Source: Planctomycetota bacterium | GTDB taxonomy: Bacteria > Planctomycetota > Phycisphaerae > Sedimentisphaerales > Anaerohalosphaeraceae | Direction: 5' to 3' | Assembly (NCBI GenBank): GCA_029552545.1 | Contig: JAKPDO010000013.1 | Coordinates: forward strand, 1-64,000 | DNA length: 64,000 bases | In this document: positions 35,678 to 44,317 of the stretch, piece by piece | Position numbering within the stretch: the first letter of the stretch is position 1 | How the letters are laid out: each line of letters begins with the position of its first letter | The notes under the pieces: model-generated | The model's database searches: none | Told to the model about the DNA's origin: nothing | Seen by the model: the letters and a program-made list of their open reading frames with translations, nothing else | Position numbers and translations under genes: made by a program

Positions 35678-37087
35678 GTGAGTGCGAAGAATATCTATTT
35701 TTACTACAAGAATGTTTGTGAAGAAATTTTAGGGCCCGAACACGGGATTACCTCCGGTCAGTTTGCGGAGCTGGCGAAGAAGACGGCTCCGCTGATTGAG
35801 CGGCTCAATCAGGAGCGAAAAAGCGGCAAGACACCTTATCGGGACCTGCCGTATCATCCCCGGTATCCGAAGGAGGTCAAGGAGCTGGCGGCCCGGCTCC
35901 AGCAGGAATGCGAAAACTTTGTGGTGCTGGGAATCGGCGGTTCGGCGCTGGGGAATATTGCTCTGCAGACGGCGCTGAACCCGTATCTGTACAATCTGGA
36001 TTCCAAACAGCGCAAAGGGCCGCGTCTGTTTGTGTTTGACAATGTGGACCCGGTTCAGTTCGGCAGCTTTCTGGACTGGATTGGAGACCAGCTGAATAAG
36101 ACCGTCTTTAACGTCATCAGCAAATCGGGTCAGACGGCGGAGACGGCGGCGCAGTTTCTTGTGATTCGGCAGATGCTTCTGGAGCGGCTGGGGCCGGAAG
36201 GATACAAAAAGCAAATCGTGGCCACGACCGACCCGAAGAAGGGAACGCTGCGGGCCATTACGGACAAGGCCGGCTTTCGTGCACTGGAGGTCCCGGACGG
36301 CGTGGGCGGGCGGTTCAGCGTGCTCAGTCCGGTCGGCCTTTTAAGTGCGGCGGTTTGCGGAATTGATATTGAGACGCTGCTGGAGGGGGCTCGTCAGATG
36401 GATGAGCGGGTCAGCCGCACCGACTTTTTCGCGAATCCGGCGGCCTTGAATGCGGCAATTCAGTGGCATTATTACCAAAGAGGCAAGCGGATTTCGGTGA
36501 TGATGCCGTACTGCCATGCCCTCAAGGACCTTTCGGACTGGTATCGTCAGCTTTGGGCGGAGAGTCTGGGCAAGAAGACGGATTTGGACGGCAGGGCGGT
36601 TTTTGTAGGGCCGACTCCGGTCAATGCTTTAGGGACGACGGACCAGCACAGTCGGGTGCAGCTGTACCGGGAAGGGCCGAATGATAAGGTCTTCACGTTC
36701 CTGCAGGTCAAGCAGTTTAAGCGGGACGTGGTGATGGGGGATTGTCCGCCGGAGGCACCGGAGCTGGGGTACCTGGCTCGAGCCAGTATGGCCAAATTGC
36801 TGAACAGCGAGAAGTTGGCGACGGAATATGCACTGATTCAGGACAAGAGGCCGTGTTTAACAGTAATTTTCGATTCAGTATGTCCTGAAACAGTCGGGCA
36901 GTTTTTCTATCTTTATGAAGTGACGACTTCGCTGGCCGGCATGCTTTTCCATATTAACGCCTATGACCAGCCCGCCGTGGAGTTGGGCAAAGAGGCCACG
37001 TTTGCGCTGATGGGACGCGCGGGATACGAAGAGATGGCCAAAAAGATTCGGCCGTTCCAGGAGACGGACAGCCGGTATCTTGTGTAA
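35678..37087 (+). CDS. pgi: Glucose-6-phosphate isomerase
   Basis: Cytoplasmic isomerase of glucose 6-phosphate and fructose 6-phosphate, 469 residues, matching the shorter bacterial forms. The phosphate-binding GIGGSALGN (about 86-94) and SKSGQTAET, the DGVGGRFSVLSPVG signature 1-type segment, and the TDQHSRVQLYREG segment with the catalytic His are present. The GTG start is preceded by AAGGGA. It follows the helicase gene by 24 bp. The downstream hairpin belongs to the opposing tRNA operon but may also stop this transcript. Confidence 0.95.
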   Translation: MSAKNIYFYYKNVCEEILGPEHGITSGQFAELAKKTAPLIERLNQERKSGKTPYRDLPYHPRYPKEVKELAARLQQECENFVVLGIGGSALGNIALQTALNPYLYNLDSKQRKGPRLFVFDNVDPVQFGSFLDWIGDQLNKTVFNVISKSGQTAETAAQFLVIRQMLLERLGPEGYKKQIVATTDPKKGTLRAITDKAGFRALEVPDGVGGRFSVLSPVGLLSAAVCGIDIETLLEGARQMDERVSRTDFFANPAALNAAIQWHYYQRGKRISVMMPYCHALKDLSDWYRQLWAESLGKKTDLDGRAVFVGPTPVNALGTTDQHSRVQLYREGPNDKVFTFLQVKQFKRDVVMGDCPPEAPELGYLARASMAKLLNSEKLATEYALIQDKRPCLTVIFDSVCPETVGQFFYLYEVTTSLAGMLFHINAYDQPAVELGKEATFALMGRAGYEEMAKKIRPFQETDSRYLV

Positions 37088-37100
37088 GAAACCGACAAGC

Positions 37101-37136
37101 AAAAAGGCCTTGCAAGTGTTTACCTTGCAAGGCCTT
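37101..37136 (-). terminator. Terminator of the tRNA operon, possibly bidirectional
   Basis: AAGGCCTTGCAAG at 37104-37116 is perfectly mirrored by CTTGCAAGGCCTT at 37124-37136 around a seven-base loop. Read on the minus strand, the 13-bp stem runs into a five-T tract, so it best serves the tRNA genes. It also lies 16 bp after pgi. Confidence 0.8.
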
Positions 37137-37145
37137 ATATCTAAA

Positions 37146-37218
<73 letters not shown>

Positions 37219-37336
37219 TTCGTTAAAGGTTCCGTACTTTAGCAGGGGGTTGGGTGTCCTGCAAGCGTAAATTTCCTCCGACTGCGTGAGAAGTCCTTTC
37301 CGGAGTCGGACGATTTGTACTTGTGCTCCCTCCGGA

Positions 37337-37408
37337 AGCCGAAGATGGGATTTGAACCCACAACCCCGGCTTTACGAAAGCCGTGCTCTACCGTTGAGCT
37401 ACTTCGGC
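37337..37408 (-). tRNA. tRNA-Thr(CGT)
   Basis: A complete cloverleaf on the minus strand: acceptor GCCGAAG, D arm TAGCTCAACGGTAGAGC, anticodon stem CGGCT/AGCCG with loop TTCGTAA and anticodon CGT, and T arm GTGGGTTCAAATCCCAT. The discriminator is T and CCA is not encoded. It lies upstream of tRNA-Lys in one operon. Confidence 0.93.
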
Positions 37409-37423
37409 GGTACAGAAAAACAT

Positions 37424-37452
37424 CTTATAGCCGTTTTGATTGGAAAAAGCAA
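37424..37452 (-). promoter_or_regulatory. Promoter of the tRNA-Thr/tRNA-Lys operon
   Basis: On the minus strand TTGCTT (37452-37447) and TATAAG (37429-37424) are spaced by 17 bp, about 15 bp before the mature tRNA-Thr 5' end. Confidence 0.65.
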
Positions 37453-37510
37453 GCATTTCAAGACAAGATTTCCCGGCCGAAACGATTCCAATCCAAAGCG
37501 GGGAAATCCC

Positions 37511-37539
37511 TTTACAGATTTTGGAAGTCGGATTATAAC
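37511..37539 (+). promoter_or_regulatory. Promoter of the acetyl-CoA synthetase operon
   Basis: TTTACA at 37511-37516 and TATAAC at 37534-37539 are spaced by 17 bp, about 110 bp before the start codon. The leader contains GAATTCCGGAACGTTCTGATTCCGG, a weak dyad. Confidence 0.5.
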
Positions 37540-37651
37540 TACGGGGCGAAATTAAGAAAAAGAATTCCGGAACGTTCTGATTCCGGAGCAAAGGCGGAGA
37601 AAGGGCCGAAAACGGTTTGAGCAAGACTCCCCTTTTGAAGGGTAATCGTCC

Positions 37652-39763
37652 ATGACGGGTTTGGAGCGTTTTTTTGAGCCCCGTTCTATAGCCATCGTGG
37701 GGGCATCGAGGGAACCGGGTAAGGTGGGCTATGAACTGTTTGCCGCAATGCAGAAAGCGGGGTATCCCGGGGCTCTCTATCCCGTCAATCCCAACGCTTC
37801 GGAAATCGGGGGGCTGCCGTGTTATCCGACCTTGAAGGCCATCGGTTCGGTTCCGGATTTGGTGGTGGTGGCGGTGGCGGCCAAACTGGTTCCGCAGGTC
37901 ATCAAGGAGTGTGCGGAAATCGGGGTTCAGGCGGTTATTATCATTTCGTCCGGATTTAAGGAAACAGGACCGGAGGGGGCTCGTCTGGAGCAGGAGATTC
38001 TTCAAACGGCCCGTGCCGCCGGCATTCGGATTATTGGCCCAAACTGCATCGGGATTATGGTGCCGTCCCGGAAAATCAATGCCAGTTTCGGAGGGGAGCT
38101 TCCGGAGCCGGGCAATGTGGCCTATTTTTCCCAATCCGGCTCTCTGCTGGCGGCATTTGTCGATATGGCTCGAAACTGGGGGATGGGGTTCAGCAAACTG
38201 GTAAGCATCGGCAACAAGGCGGATGTGGATGAATTGACTCTAATTCGGGCGCTGGGGGATGACCCGGAGACGGCGGTGATTGCCGGTTATCTGGAGACGA
38301 TTTCAGATGGGGATGCGTTCATCAAGCAGGCCGAGCGAATCAGCCGGCGCAAGCCGATTCTGCTTTTGAAAGCCGGCTTTACGGAGGCCGGGGCTCGGGC
38401 GGCTTCGTCGCATACAGGACGTCTGGCGGAAGCGGAAACGGCGTATGAGTGTGTCTTTGAGCGGGCGGGCGTGATTCGCTGTGAGTCCATTAAGCATCAG
38501 TTTTACTATGCGCAGGCCTTTGCGTATGAGCCCTGTCCGGCCGGACCGCGGGTGGCGGTAATTGCCAATGCAGGCGGGGCGGGGATTATGGCTACAGATG
38601 CCATCGAGCGGGAGAAACTGCAGCTGGCTGCTTTTACGGAGCAGACGATGCGAATTCTCGAACAGTCGCAGCAGATGGCCCGGGCGGCCAACATCCGCAA
38701 TCCGATTGACCTGTTGGGCGACGCGCTGGAGGACCGGTACGAGTTTGCTTTGCGGACCGTGCTGGATGACCCGAATGTGGACAGTGCGCTGGTGCTGCTC
38801 AGTCCGCATGCGATGACGGCGTGTGTGGCGACGGCGGAGGCGATTGTGCGTGTGACTCGCGAAAAACCGGACAAACCGGTTCTGGCTTGTTTTTTGGGAG
38901 CCAGCCGGGTCGCTGAGGCGCTGAAGGTTCTTCGCGACGGACATATTCCCCAGTACGACTGTCCGGAAAGTGCCGTTCGCACGCTCAAAGTTATGACGCA
39001 GTATCATGCCTGGCGGAATCGGCCGAAACGGGTGGTAAAACTGTTTAATGTGAACCGCCGGAAGGTGGAGCGGATTATTGAGCGGCATCTGCGGCTGGGC
39101 CAGATGGAAGTGGGGGAGATGGAAACCAAGGAGGTGCTGGAGGCGTACGGGTTTGTCACGCCGGCCGGCGGAATCGCTACAACGCCGGAGCAGGCCGCGA
39201 GCATAGCCAGGCAAATCGGTTTTCCTGTGGTTCTGAAGGTCTGGTCGCCGGATATCATTCACAAAACAGAGGTCGGCGGGGTCAAAACCAACATCACCAG
39301 CGAGCAGGAGGTGATGGATGTCTTTGATTTGATGATGTACCGCATCCCGAAAAAGGCCCCGCATGCCCATATTCTCGGAATCAGCGTTGAGCAGATGTGC
39401 AATACAGGCAAGGAGGTGATTTTGGGGATGACGCGGGACCCGCGTTTTGGTCCGCTGATGATGTTCGGGATGGGCGGCAAACTGGTGGAGGTGCTGGAGG
39501 ATGTGGCATTTTATCCGGCACCGCTGACAGCCGAAGAGGCCAAGGAGATGCTTGTCCGCACCAAGACGTATGATATCCTGCGGGGCGCCCGGGGCGAGGA
39601 GGGGGTGGATATTGATGCGATTGCAGAGGCCCTGCAGCGTCTGAGCCAGCTGGTGACGGAGTTTCCCCAAATCAAGGAAATGGACATCAACCCGTTCGTG
39701 GTCGGCAAAGAGGGGGTCACGCCGATTGCAGTGGATGCCATGATGACCCTCGAAAAACGCTGA
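37652..39763 (+). CDS. Acetyl-CoA synthetase (ADP-forming), fused alpha and beta subunits
   Basis: A 703-residue enzyme that interconverts acetyl-CoA, ADP and phosphate with acetate, CoA and ATP, conserving energy in fermentation. Residues 1-460 are the CoA-binding and ligase (alpha) part: ERFFEPRSIAIVGAS starts it, and the phospho-transfer histidine is H254 in ASSHTGRLAEAE. Residues 470-703 are the ATP-grasp (beta) part, with IGFPVVLKVWSPDIIHKTE, GVKTNI, and the C-terminal EMDINPFVV. Related acyl-CoA synthetases and the GNAT-linked Pat regulators share this architecture, but no GNAT is fused here. The next gene, a CoA-transferase fused to a GNAT, is probably coexpressed. Confidence 0.9.
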   Translation: MTGLERFFEPRSIAIVGASREPGKVGYELFAAMQKAGYPGALYPVNPNASEIGGLPCYPTLKAIGSVPDLVVVAVAAKLVPQVIKECAEIGVQAVIIISSGFKETGPEGARLEQEILQTARAAGIRIIGPNCIGIMVPSRKINASFGGELPEPGNVAYFSQSGSLLAAFVDMARNWGMGFSKLVSIGNKADVDELTLIRALGDDPETAVIAGYLETISDGDAFIKQAERISRRKPILLLKAGFTEAGARAASSHTGRLAEAETAYECVFERAGVIRCESIKHQFYYAQAFAYEPCPAGPRVAVIANAGGAGIMATDAIEREKLQLAAFTEQTMRILEQSQQMARAANIRNPIDLLGDALEDRYEFALRTVLDDPNVDSALVLLSPHAMTACVATAEAIVRVTREKPDKPVLACFLGASRVAEALKVLRDGHIPQYDCPESAVRTLKVMTQYHAWRNRPKRVVKLFNVNRRKVERIIERHLRLGQMEVGEMETKEVLEAYGFVTPAGGIATTPEQAASIARQIGFPVVLKVWSPDIIHKTEVGGVKTNITSEQEVMDVFDLMMYRIPKKAPHAHILGISVEQMCNTGKEVILGMTRDPRFGPLMMFGMGGKLVEVLEDVAFYPAPLTAEEAKEMLVRTKTYDILRGARGEEGVDIDAIAEALQRLSQLVTEFPQIKEMDINPFVVGKEGVTPIAVDAMMTLEKR

Positions 39764-39793
39764 AATCCGCCTGAGTTTTTGGGAGGTCTTCCG

Positions 39794-41659
39794 ATGATGT
39801 CGTCGTTTGACTGGAAACAGAAATATGCGGATCGGGTTTGCACGGCCCGCGAGGCGATGAAGCTGATTAAGCCGGGAGACCGGATTTTTATCGGGACCGG
39901 CTGCGGGCAGCCGCAGCACCTTGTGCAGGCCCTGGTGGAATACGGCGACCATATTTACGATGCGCACATTATTCACCTGCTGACGATGGGGGCGGCGCCT
40001 TATGTGGAGCCGAAATTCCGCGAAAAGTTCAAGATGAATTCCTTTTTCATTGCGGAGAATGTGCGCGGGGCGATGGAGGAGGGCGTGGGGGATTATACGC
40101 CGATTTTTCTTTCGGATATTCCCCGCCAGTTTGAAAGCGGCGGGATTCCGCTGGATGTGGCGCTGATTTCCGTGACGGAGCCGGATGTCAACGGGCTGTG
40201 CAGTCTGGGGGTGTCGGTGGATATTGTCAAGTCAGCGGCGGCTAATGCCAAATATGTGATTGCTCAGGTCAATCGGTATATGCCGCGCACCCTCGGAAAC
40301 AGTTTTATTCATGTCAACTCGATTGATGCAATGGTGCCGTATGATGAGCCGATTATCACGGTGGAACCGCCGACCAGCAATGAGGTGCTGCGGAGAATCG
40401 GGCAGAATCTGAGCCGGCTGATTGAAGACGGCAGCACGATTGAATGCGGCATCGGACGAATTCCCCAGGCGATGGCGGAGTTTCTCCACGACAAGAAGGA
40501 GCTGGGCGTTCATACGGAGATGTTCGGCGACTGGATTATCGAGCTGATTGAATGCGGTGCGGTGACCTGTTCGAAAAAGACCATCAATAACGGACGGGTG
40601 GTGGCCAGTTTCTGCATGGGCTCTCAGCGGCTTTACGACTATATCAACAACAATCCGTTTTTTGAGTTTCACCCGACGGAATACGTCAATGACCCGTTTG
40701 TGATTGCGCAGCATGACAAGATGGTTGGGATTAATGTGGGGCTGGAGATTGATTTGACCGGTCAGGTTTGTGCGGATTCGCTGGGATACCGGTTTTACAG
40801 CGGCATCGGCGGTCAGGTGGATTTTATTCGGGGATGCGCCCGCAGCCGCGGCGGAAAGCCGATTATTGCGATGCCCTCCACGGCCAAAGACGATACGGTT
40901 TCCCGCATCGTGCCGGCACTGACGGAAGGGGCGGGAGTCGTAACCACGCGGGGGGATGTGCATTATGTGGTGACTGAATACGGGATTGCCTACCTGCACG
41001 GAAAAAGCATTCGGGAACGGGCCCTGGCACTGATTAATATTGCTCATCCGAAATTCCGCAAGGAGCTGATTCAGGCGGCCAAGGCCCGCAAATACATTTC
41101 GCCGGACCAGATAGAGATTGAATGGGATAAGGTCCGGTATCCGCAGGAGCTGGAAAAGTATGACACGCTCAAGGACGGAACGGAAATCTTTCTGCGCCCC
41201 GTCAAGCCGACCGATGAGAGTGCTTTGTCGGAGATGCTGTATTCGCTCAGTCCGGATTCTGTGAAGAAGCGGTATTTCACCCATACGAAAACGTTTCCTC
41301 ATAAGGATGTTCAGAAACTGACCAATGTGGATTATGAGCAGAATCTGGCGATTGTAGGGGTGGTGCCGGGACCGGAGGGGCAGGAGGAGATTGTGGCGAT
41401 AGCCCAGTATTTTCTGGACCCCAAGACAATGACGGCCGAGGTGGCCTTTATTGTGCAGGATGAGTGGCAGGATAAGGGGATGGGCTCTCTGCTTCTGGAA
41501 TATCTGGTCCAAATCGCCCGCCAGCGCGGCGTCAAGAGCTTTTATGCAACCGTGCTGCCGATCAACAAGGCGATGCTGACGATTTTTTACAATTCCGGGT
41601 ATAAGATTCATACGAAGTTTGACGGAGAGGCCTACAGCATCACCTTTGAGATTCAGTGA
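39794..41659 (+). CDS. Acetyl-CoA hydrolase/transferase fused to a GNAT domain
   Basis: A 621-residue fusion. Residues 1-430 are an acetyl-CoA hydrolase/4-hydroxybutyrate CoA-transferase family enzyme, with KPGDRIFIGTGCGQPQHLV, GLEIDLTGQVCADSLG and GGQVDFIRGCARSRGGKPII as family segments; it moves CoA between acetyl-CoA and acids. Residues 450-621 are a GNAT domain: IFLRPVKPTDE, then VAFIVQDEWQDKGMGSLLLEYL carrying the acetyl-CoA loop. The GNAT could acetylate the synthetase or this enzyme itself, giving feedback by acetyl-CoA level; this is inference. GGGAGG precedes the ATG at 39794, 30 bp after the synthetase gene. Confidence 0.88.
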   Translation: MMSSFDWKQKYADRVCTAREAMKLIKPGDRIFIGTGCGQPQHLVQALVEYGDHIYDAHIIHLLTMGAAPYVEPKFREKFKMNSFFIAENVRGAMEEGVGDYTPIFLSDIPRQFESGGIPLDVALISVTEPDVNGLCSLGVSVDIVKSAAANAKYVIAQVNRYMPRTLGNSFIHVNSIDAMVPYDEPIITVEPPTSNEVLRRIGQNLSRLIEDGSTIECGIGRIPQAMAEFLHDKKELGVHTEMFGDWIIELIECGAVTCSKKTINNGRVVASFCMGSQRLYDYINNNPFFEFHPTEYVNDPFVIAQHDKMVGINVGLEIDLTGQVCADSLGYRFYSGIGGQVDFIRGCARSRGGKPIIAMPSTAKDDTVSRIVPALTEGAGVVTTRGDVHYVVTEYGIAYLHGKSIRERALALINIAHPKFRKELIQAAKARKYISPDQIEIEWDKVRYPQELEKYDTLKDGTEIFLRPVKPTDESALSEMLYSLSPDSVKKRYFTHTKTFPHKDVQKLTNVDYEQNLAIVGVVPGPEGQEEIVAIAQYFLDPKTMTAEVAFIVQDEWQDKGMGSLLLEYLVQIARQRGVKSFYATVLPINKAMLTIFYNSGYKIHTKFDGEAYSITFEIQ

Positions 41660-41709
41660 GCGGTCTGTCTGCTGTCCTCGGAGGTTTTGAGAAAGGAGCT
41701 GCGGAGATT

Positions 41710-43113
41710 ATGACAGACATCCTGCATGCCTTTTGGGCCTGGCTTCTGACGAATATCGTTGCGATTGCCGGCTTTCTGCTGGGCATTTTGCTGGTGGCGT
41801 ATATTCTCCTGCAGAAGCGGTCTTTTTCCGGAACGATTGCCTGGCTATTGGCGGTTATTCTGATTCCGTATATTGGAGTTCCGCTTTATCTGATATTCGG
41901 GGGCCGCAAAATCCGCCGGGAGGCCGACAAAAAGGACGAATTGGGCCTCATTCAGCAGGAGAGCGAGGAGCGGGATTTGGGGCCGATTGAACGGCTGCTC
42001 CGTTCCTATGGGCATCCCCCTGCGGAGGCCGGGCACAATCTGGTGCTGTGCCGAACAGGGGAAGAGACCTATCTGGAACTGATGAAGATGCTGCATTCCG
42101 CCCAGGAATCCATCTATTTGGCCACCTTTATTTTTCGAAAGGACAAACGCGGAATTGAGGTGCTGGAGGTGCTTTCCGAAAAGGCCCGGGCTGGTGTGCG
42201 GGTGTGTCTGCTTCTGGACGGCGTGGGATGCCTTCATACGCGGGGACGATTTCTTCGTCCGCTGGTAGAGTCCGGCGGTCAGTATGCTCATTTTATGCCG
42301 GTCTTTCATCGTCCGTTTCGAGGTCGGGCCAATCTTCGCAATCACAGAAAAATCGTTGTCGTGGACGAAAAGAAAGTTTTGTCGGGGGGGACAAATATCG
42401 GCCGGGAATACATGGGGCCGGTGCCGTATGAGGGGCGGTGGCGGGATTTGGCGTTTACGCTGGAAGGGCCGGCCGTGCGGCATTATACGCAGGTTTTCCG
42501 ATATGACTGGTATTTTGCCAGCGGACAGCAGCTTCCGGAAATCCGTCCGGAGCGATTGGCCGATAAGGGAAGCGGACAGGCGGTCGTGCAGGTTGTCCCG
42601 AGCGGGCCGGATGTGCCGAATGATGCGCTGTATGATGCGATTCTGACGGCGGTGTATGCGGCGCAGGAGCGGTTTTGGGTGGTTACGCCGTATTTTGTAC
42701 CGGATGATTCTCTTACGCAGGCGCTGGTGCTGGCGGCGCGGCGGGGCATCGATGTGCGGATTATTCTGCCTCGCCGATCTAATCACCCTCTGGCGGATTG
42801 GGGGCGGGGGATTCCGCTTCGGGAAATTCAGCAGGCGGGGGGAAAGGTTCTTTTTTTCACGCCGGGGATGTTGCACGCCAAGGTGGTGCTGATGGACCGC
42901 CAGATGGCGATACTCGGGTCGGCCAATATCGACTACCGGAGTCTGCTGATTAATTATGAGATTGCGATGTGTGTATACAGTCCGGCGGAGATTGAGGCGG
43001 TTGAAACCTGGATTCGGATGCTGTTCGGCGGCTGTCAGGAGGGAATCGCCCAGGCCGGTCTGGGGCGTCATTTGTGCGAGAGCATTGTCCGCACGCTGAC
43101 TCCGCTGCTGTAG
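41710..43113 (+). CDS. cls: Cardiolipin synthase
   Basis: Membrane phospholipase-D-family enzyme of 467 residues that joins two phosphatidylglycerols into cardiolipin. Two N-terminal helices (ITNIVAIAGFLLGILL-type and SGTIAWLLAVILIPYIGVPL) precede two HKD motifs: NHRKIVVVDEKKVLSGGTN in the first half and HAKVVLMDRQMAILGSAN in the second. The length is usual. The ATG at 41710 was chosen because it starts at the first membrane helix with AAGGAG upstream; a GTG at 41656 that overlaps the previous stop is less likely. Confidence 0.93.
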   Translation: MTDILHAFWAWLLTNIVAIAGFLLGILLVAYILLQKRSFSGTIAWLLAVILIPYIGVPLYLIFGGRKIRREADKKDELGLIQQESEERDLGPIERLLRSYGHPPAEAGHNLVLCRTGEETYLELMKMLHSAQESIYLATFIFRKDKRGIEVLEVLSEKARAGVRVCLLLDGVGCLHTRGRFLRPLVESGGQYAHFMPVFHRPFRGRANLRNHRKIVVVDEKKVLSGGTNIGREYMGPVPYEGRWRDLAFTLEGPAVRHYTQVFRYDWYFASGQQLPEIRPERLADKGSGQAVVQVVPSGPDVPNDALYDAILTAVYAAQERFWVVTPYFVPDDSLTQALVLAARRGIDVRIILPRRSNHPLADWGRGIPLREIQQAGGKVLFFTPGMLHAKVVLMDRQMAILGSANIDYRSLLINYEIAMCVYSPAEIEAVETWIRMLFGGCQEGIAQAGLGRHLCESIVRTLTPLL

Positions 43114-43116
43114 CAA

Positions 43117-43665
43117 TCAGGGCAGTTCCGCTTCCGACGGGGGGTGCGGCAGGCAGGCGGAGACAAACCGAACTGCCGTCTGCATATCTTTGGCAAGATT
43201 GTCTATTTCTATTTCAAACGGCTGCTGAAGCGAGTCGCCAAGCAGCTGATTTTGGATTGTGTATAGGTCAGCGGTCAGTGCACGCTGAAACGGATTGATT
43301 TCCTCCGGAATGTTCGGATGAGGGGCAGGTCTATTGAGATGCCGGAGCAGTCCGAAGAGTGCGGCCAGAAGCAGCACAGCGGCGGCGGCAGTCAGGGGCC
43401 GCAATAGCCGATGTGTTTGCGGCTGGACAAGAACCGTCTGCGATTCACTGCGGATTTTGGAGAGAATCTTTCCTTCAAGAGCGGAGGTATCCGCAACGGG
43501 CTGGTCCGGCATTTCCCGTCGGAGTTTTGCTTCTACTTGAAGCAGACTTTCATAATAGAGCCGGCAGGATGGGCATCGTTCCAGATGCCTGACGGCTCCG
43601 GCGGACAAGGGGGTTTTCTCGTCTAATGAACGGTTTATCTGTTTTTTAATGATGCTGCAATACAT
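43117..43665 (-). CDS. Zinc-type anti-sigma factor
   Basis: A 182-residue single-pass membrane protein. The N-terminal cytoplasmic part has HLERCPSC (H-x3-C-x2-C), the zinc anti-sigma motif that holds an ECF sigma factor. A helix (LLRPLTAAAAVLLLAALFGLL) anchors it and about 75 residues lie outside. Starts upstream in the frame lack support; ATG at 43665 with GGAG seven bases before it fits. It begins 4 bp after the sigma gene on the same strand, the normal pairing in which a signal releases the sigma. Confidence 0.85.
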   Translation of the reverse strand: MYCSIIKKQINRSLDEKTPLSAGAVRHLERCPSCRLYYESLLQVEAKLRREMPDQPVADTSALEGKILSKIRSESQTVLVQPQTHRLLRPLTAAAAVLLLAALFGLLRHLNRPAPHPNIPEEINPFQRALTADLYTIQNQLLGDSLQQPFEIEIDNLAKDMQTAVRFVSACLPHPPSEAELP

Positions 43666-43669
43666 GGTT

Positions 43670-44278
43670 TTACTCCTTTTCCGCATACGCAAGGCCTTTG
43701 GGGTTGGGACAAAGGAAGGCGGAATCCCTGCCGACTTCTTTCCGGCGCAGTATTTCGGCCAGTCGGCGTCTGGCCCGATGCAGCATGACGCGGGTATTCA
43801 GCCGGCTTTTGCGAAGAATTTGGGCAATTTGTTCTGTAGAGAGGTCTTCTTTGTATTTGAGCCACAGGAGGGTGTAATGTTCCGCCGGGAGCTCCCGTGC
43901 CCAGTGCCAGATATTTTCCGAATCGGGATTCTGCGAATCTGAAGAAGCGTTTTCGACGGATAAGGACTGGAAAGAGCTGGTGGTTGGAATTTTCTTTTTT
44001 CGAAGAAAAGAGACAGTTTCGTGATAGGCGATGGAAAACAGCCATGTTTTCAGGGAGCTTTGTCCATCGAAGGAATGCTGCGAGCGGAAGGCCTTCAGAA
44101 ATGTTTCCTGGCAGATGTCTTCCGCATCGGCCGAACAGCGAACCCGACTGCAGATAAACCGCATCAGGGGGACTGTATATTCCCGGACAATCTTCTCAAA
44201 GGCAAGGGCTGCCTTTTCGTTGTTCAAGTGATCTTGTTGGAAGGATTTTTCCTTGTACACGGTTTTGGGCCGTCCCAT
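43670..44278 (-). CDS. ECF RNA polymerase sigma factor
   Basis: A 202-residue sigma-70 family ECF regulator. Region 2 appears as FICSRVRCSADAEDICQETFLKAFRS and TWLFSIAYHETVSFLRKKK. Region 4 is reduced but shows LPAEHYTLLWLKYKEDLSTEQIAQIL and LNTRVMLHRARRRL. The ATG at 44278 was preferred to a TTG seven codons upstream. It is paired with the anti-sigma gene downstream. A secreted-protein gene lies 39 bp upstream on the same strand, so the three may form one unit. Confidence 0.88.
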   Translation of the reverse strand: MGRPKTVYKEKSFQQDHLNNEKAALAFEKIVREYTVPLMRFICSRVRCSADAEDICQETFLKAFRSQHSFDGQSSLKTWLFSIAYHETVSFLRKKKIPTTSSFQSLSVENASSDSQNPDSENIWHWARELPAEHYTLLWLKYKEDLSTEQIAQILRKSRLNTRVMLHRARRRLAEILRRKEVGRDSAFLCPNPKGLAYAEKE

Positions 44279-44317
44279 TCTTTCTGTTTGTATGAACAAA
44301 CAATTTGAAATGAACGT

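Noticed and set aside
37286..37620. Small plus-strand frames over the tRNA-Thr gene
   Set aside because: The DNA forms a complete cloverleaf with promoter and terminator on the minus strand, so the frames are incidental.
38303..39976. Minus-strand open frame of 557 codons
   Set aside because: It is antisense to the acetyl-CoA synthetase gene and has a His/Arg/Leu-rich composition with no domain.
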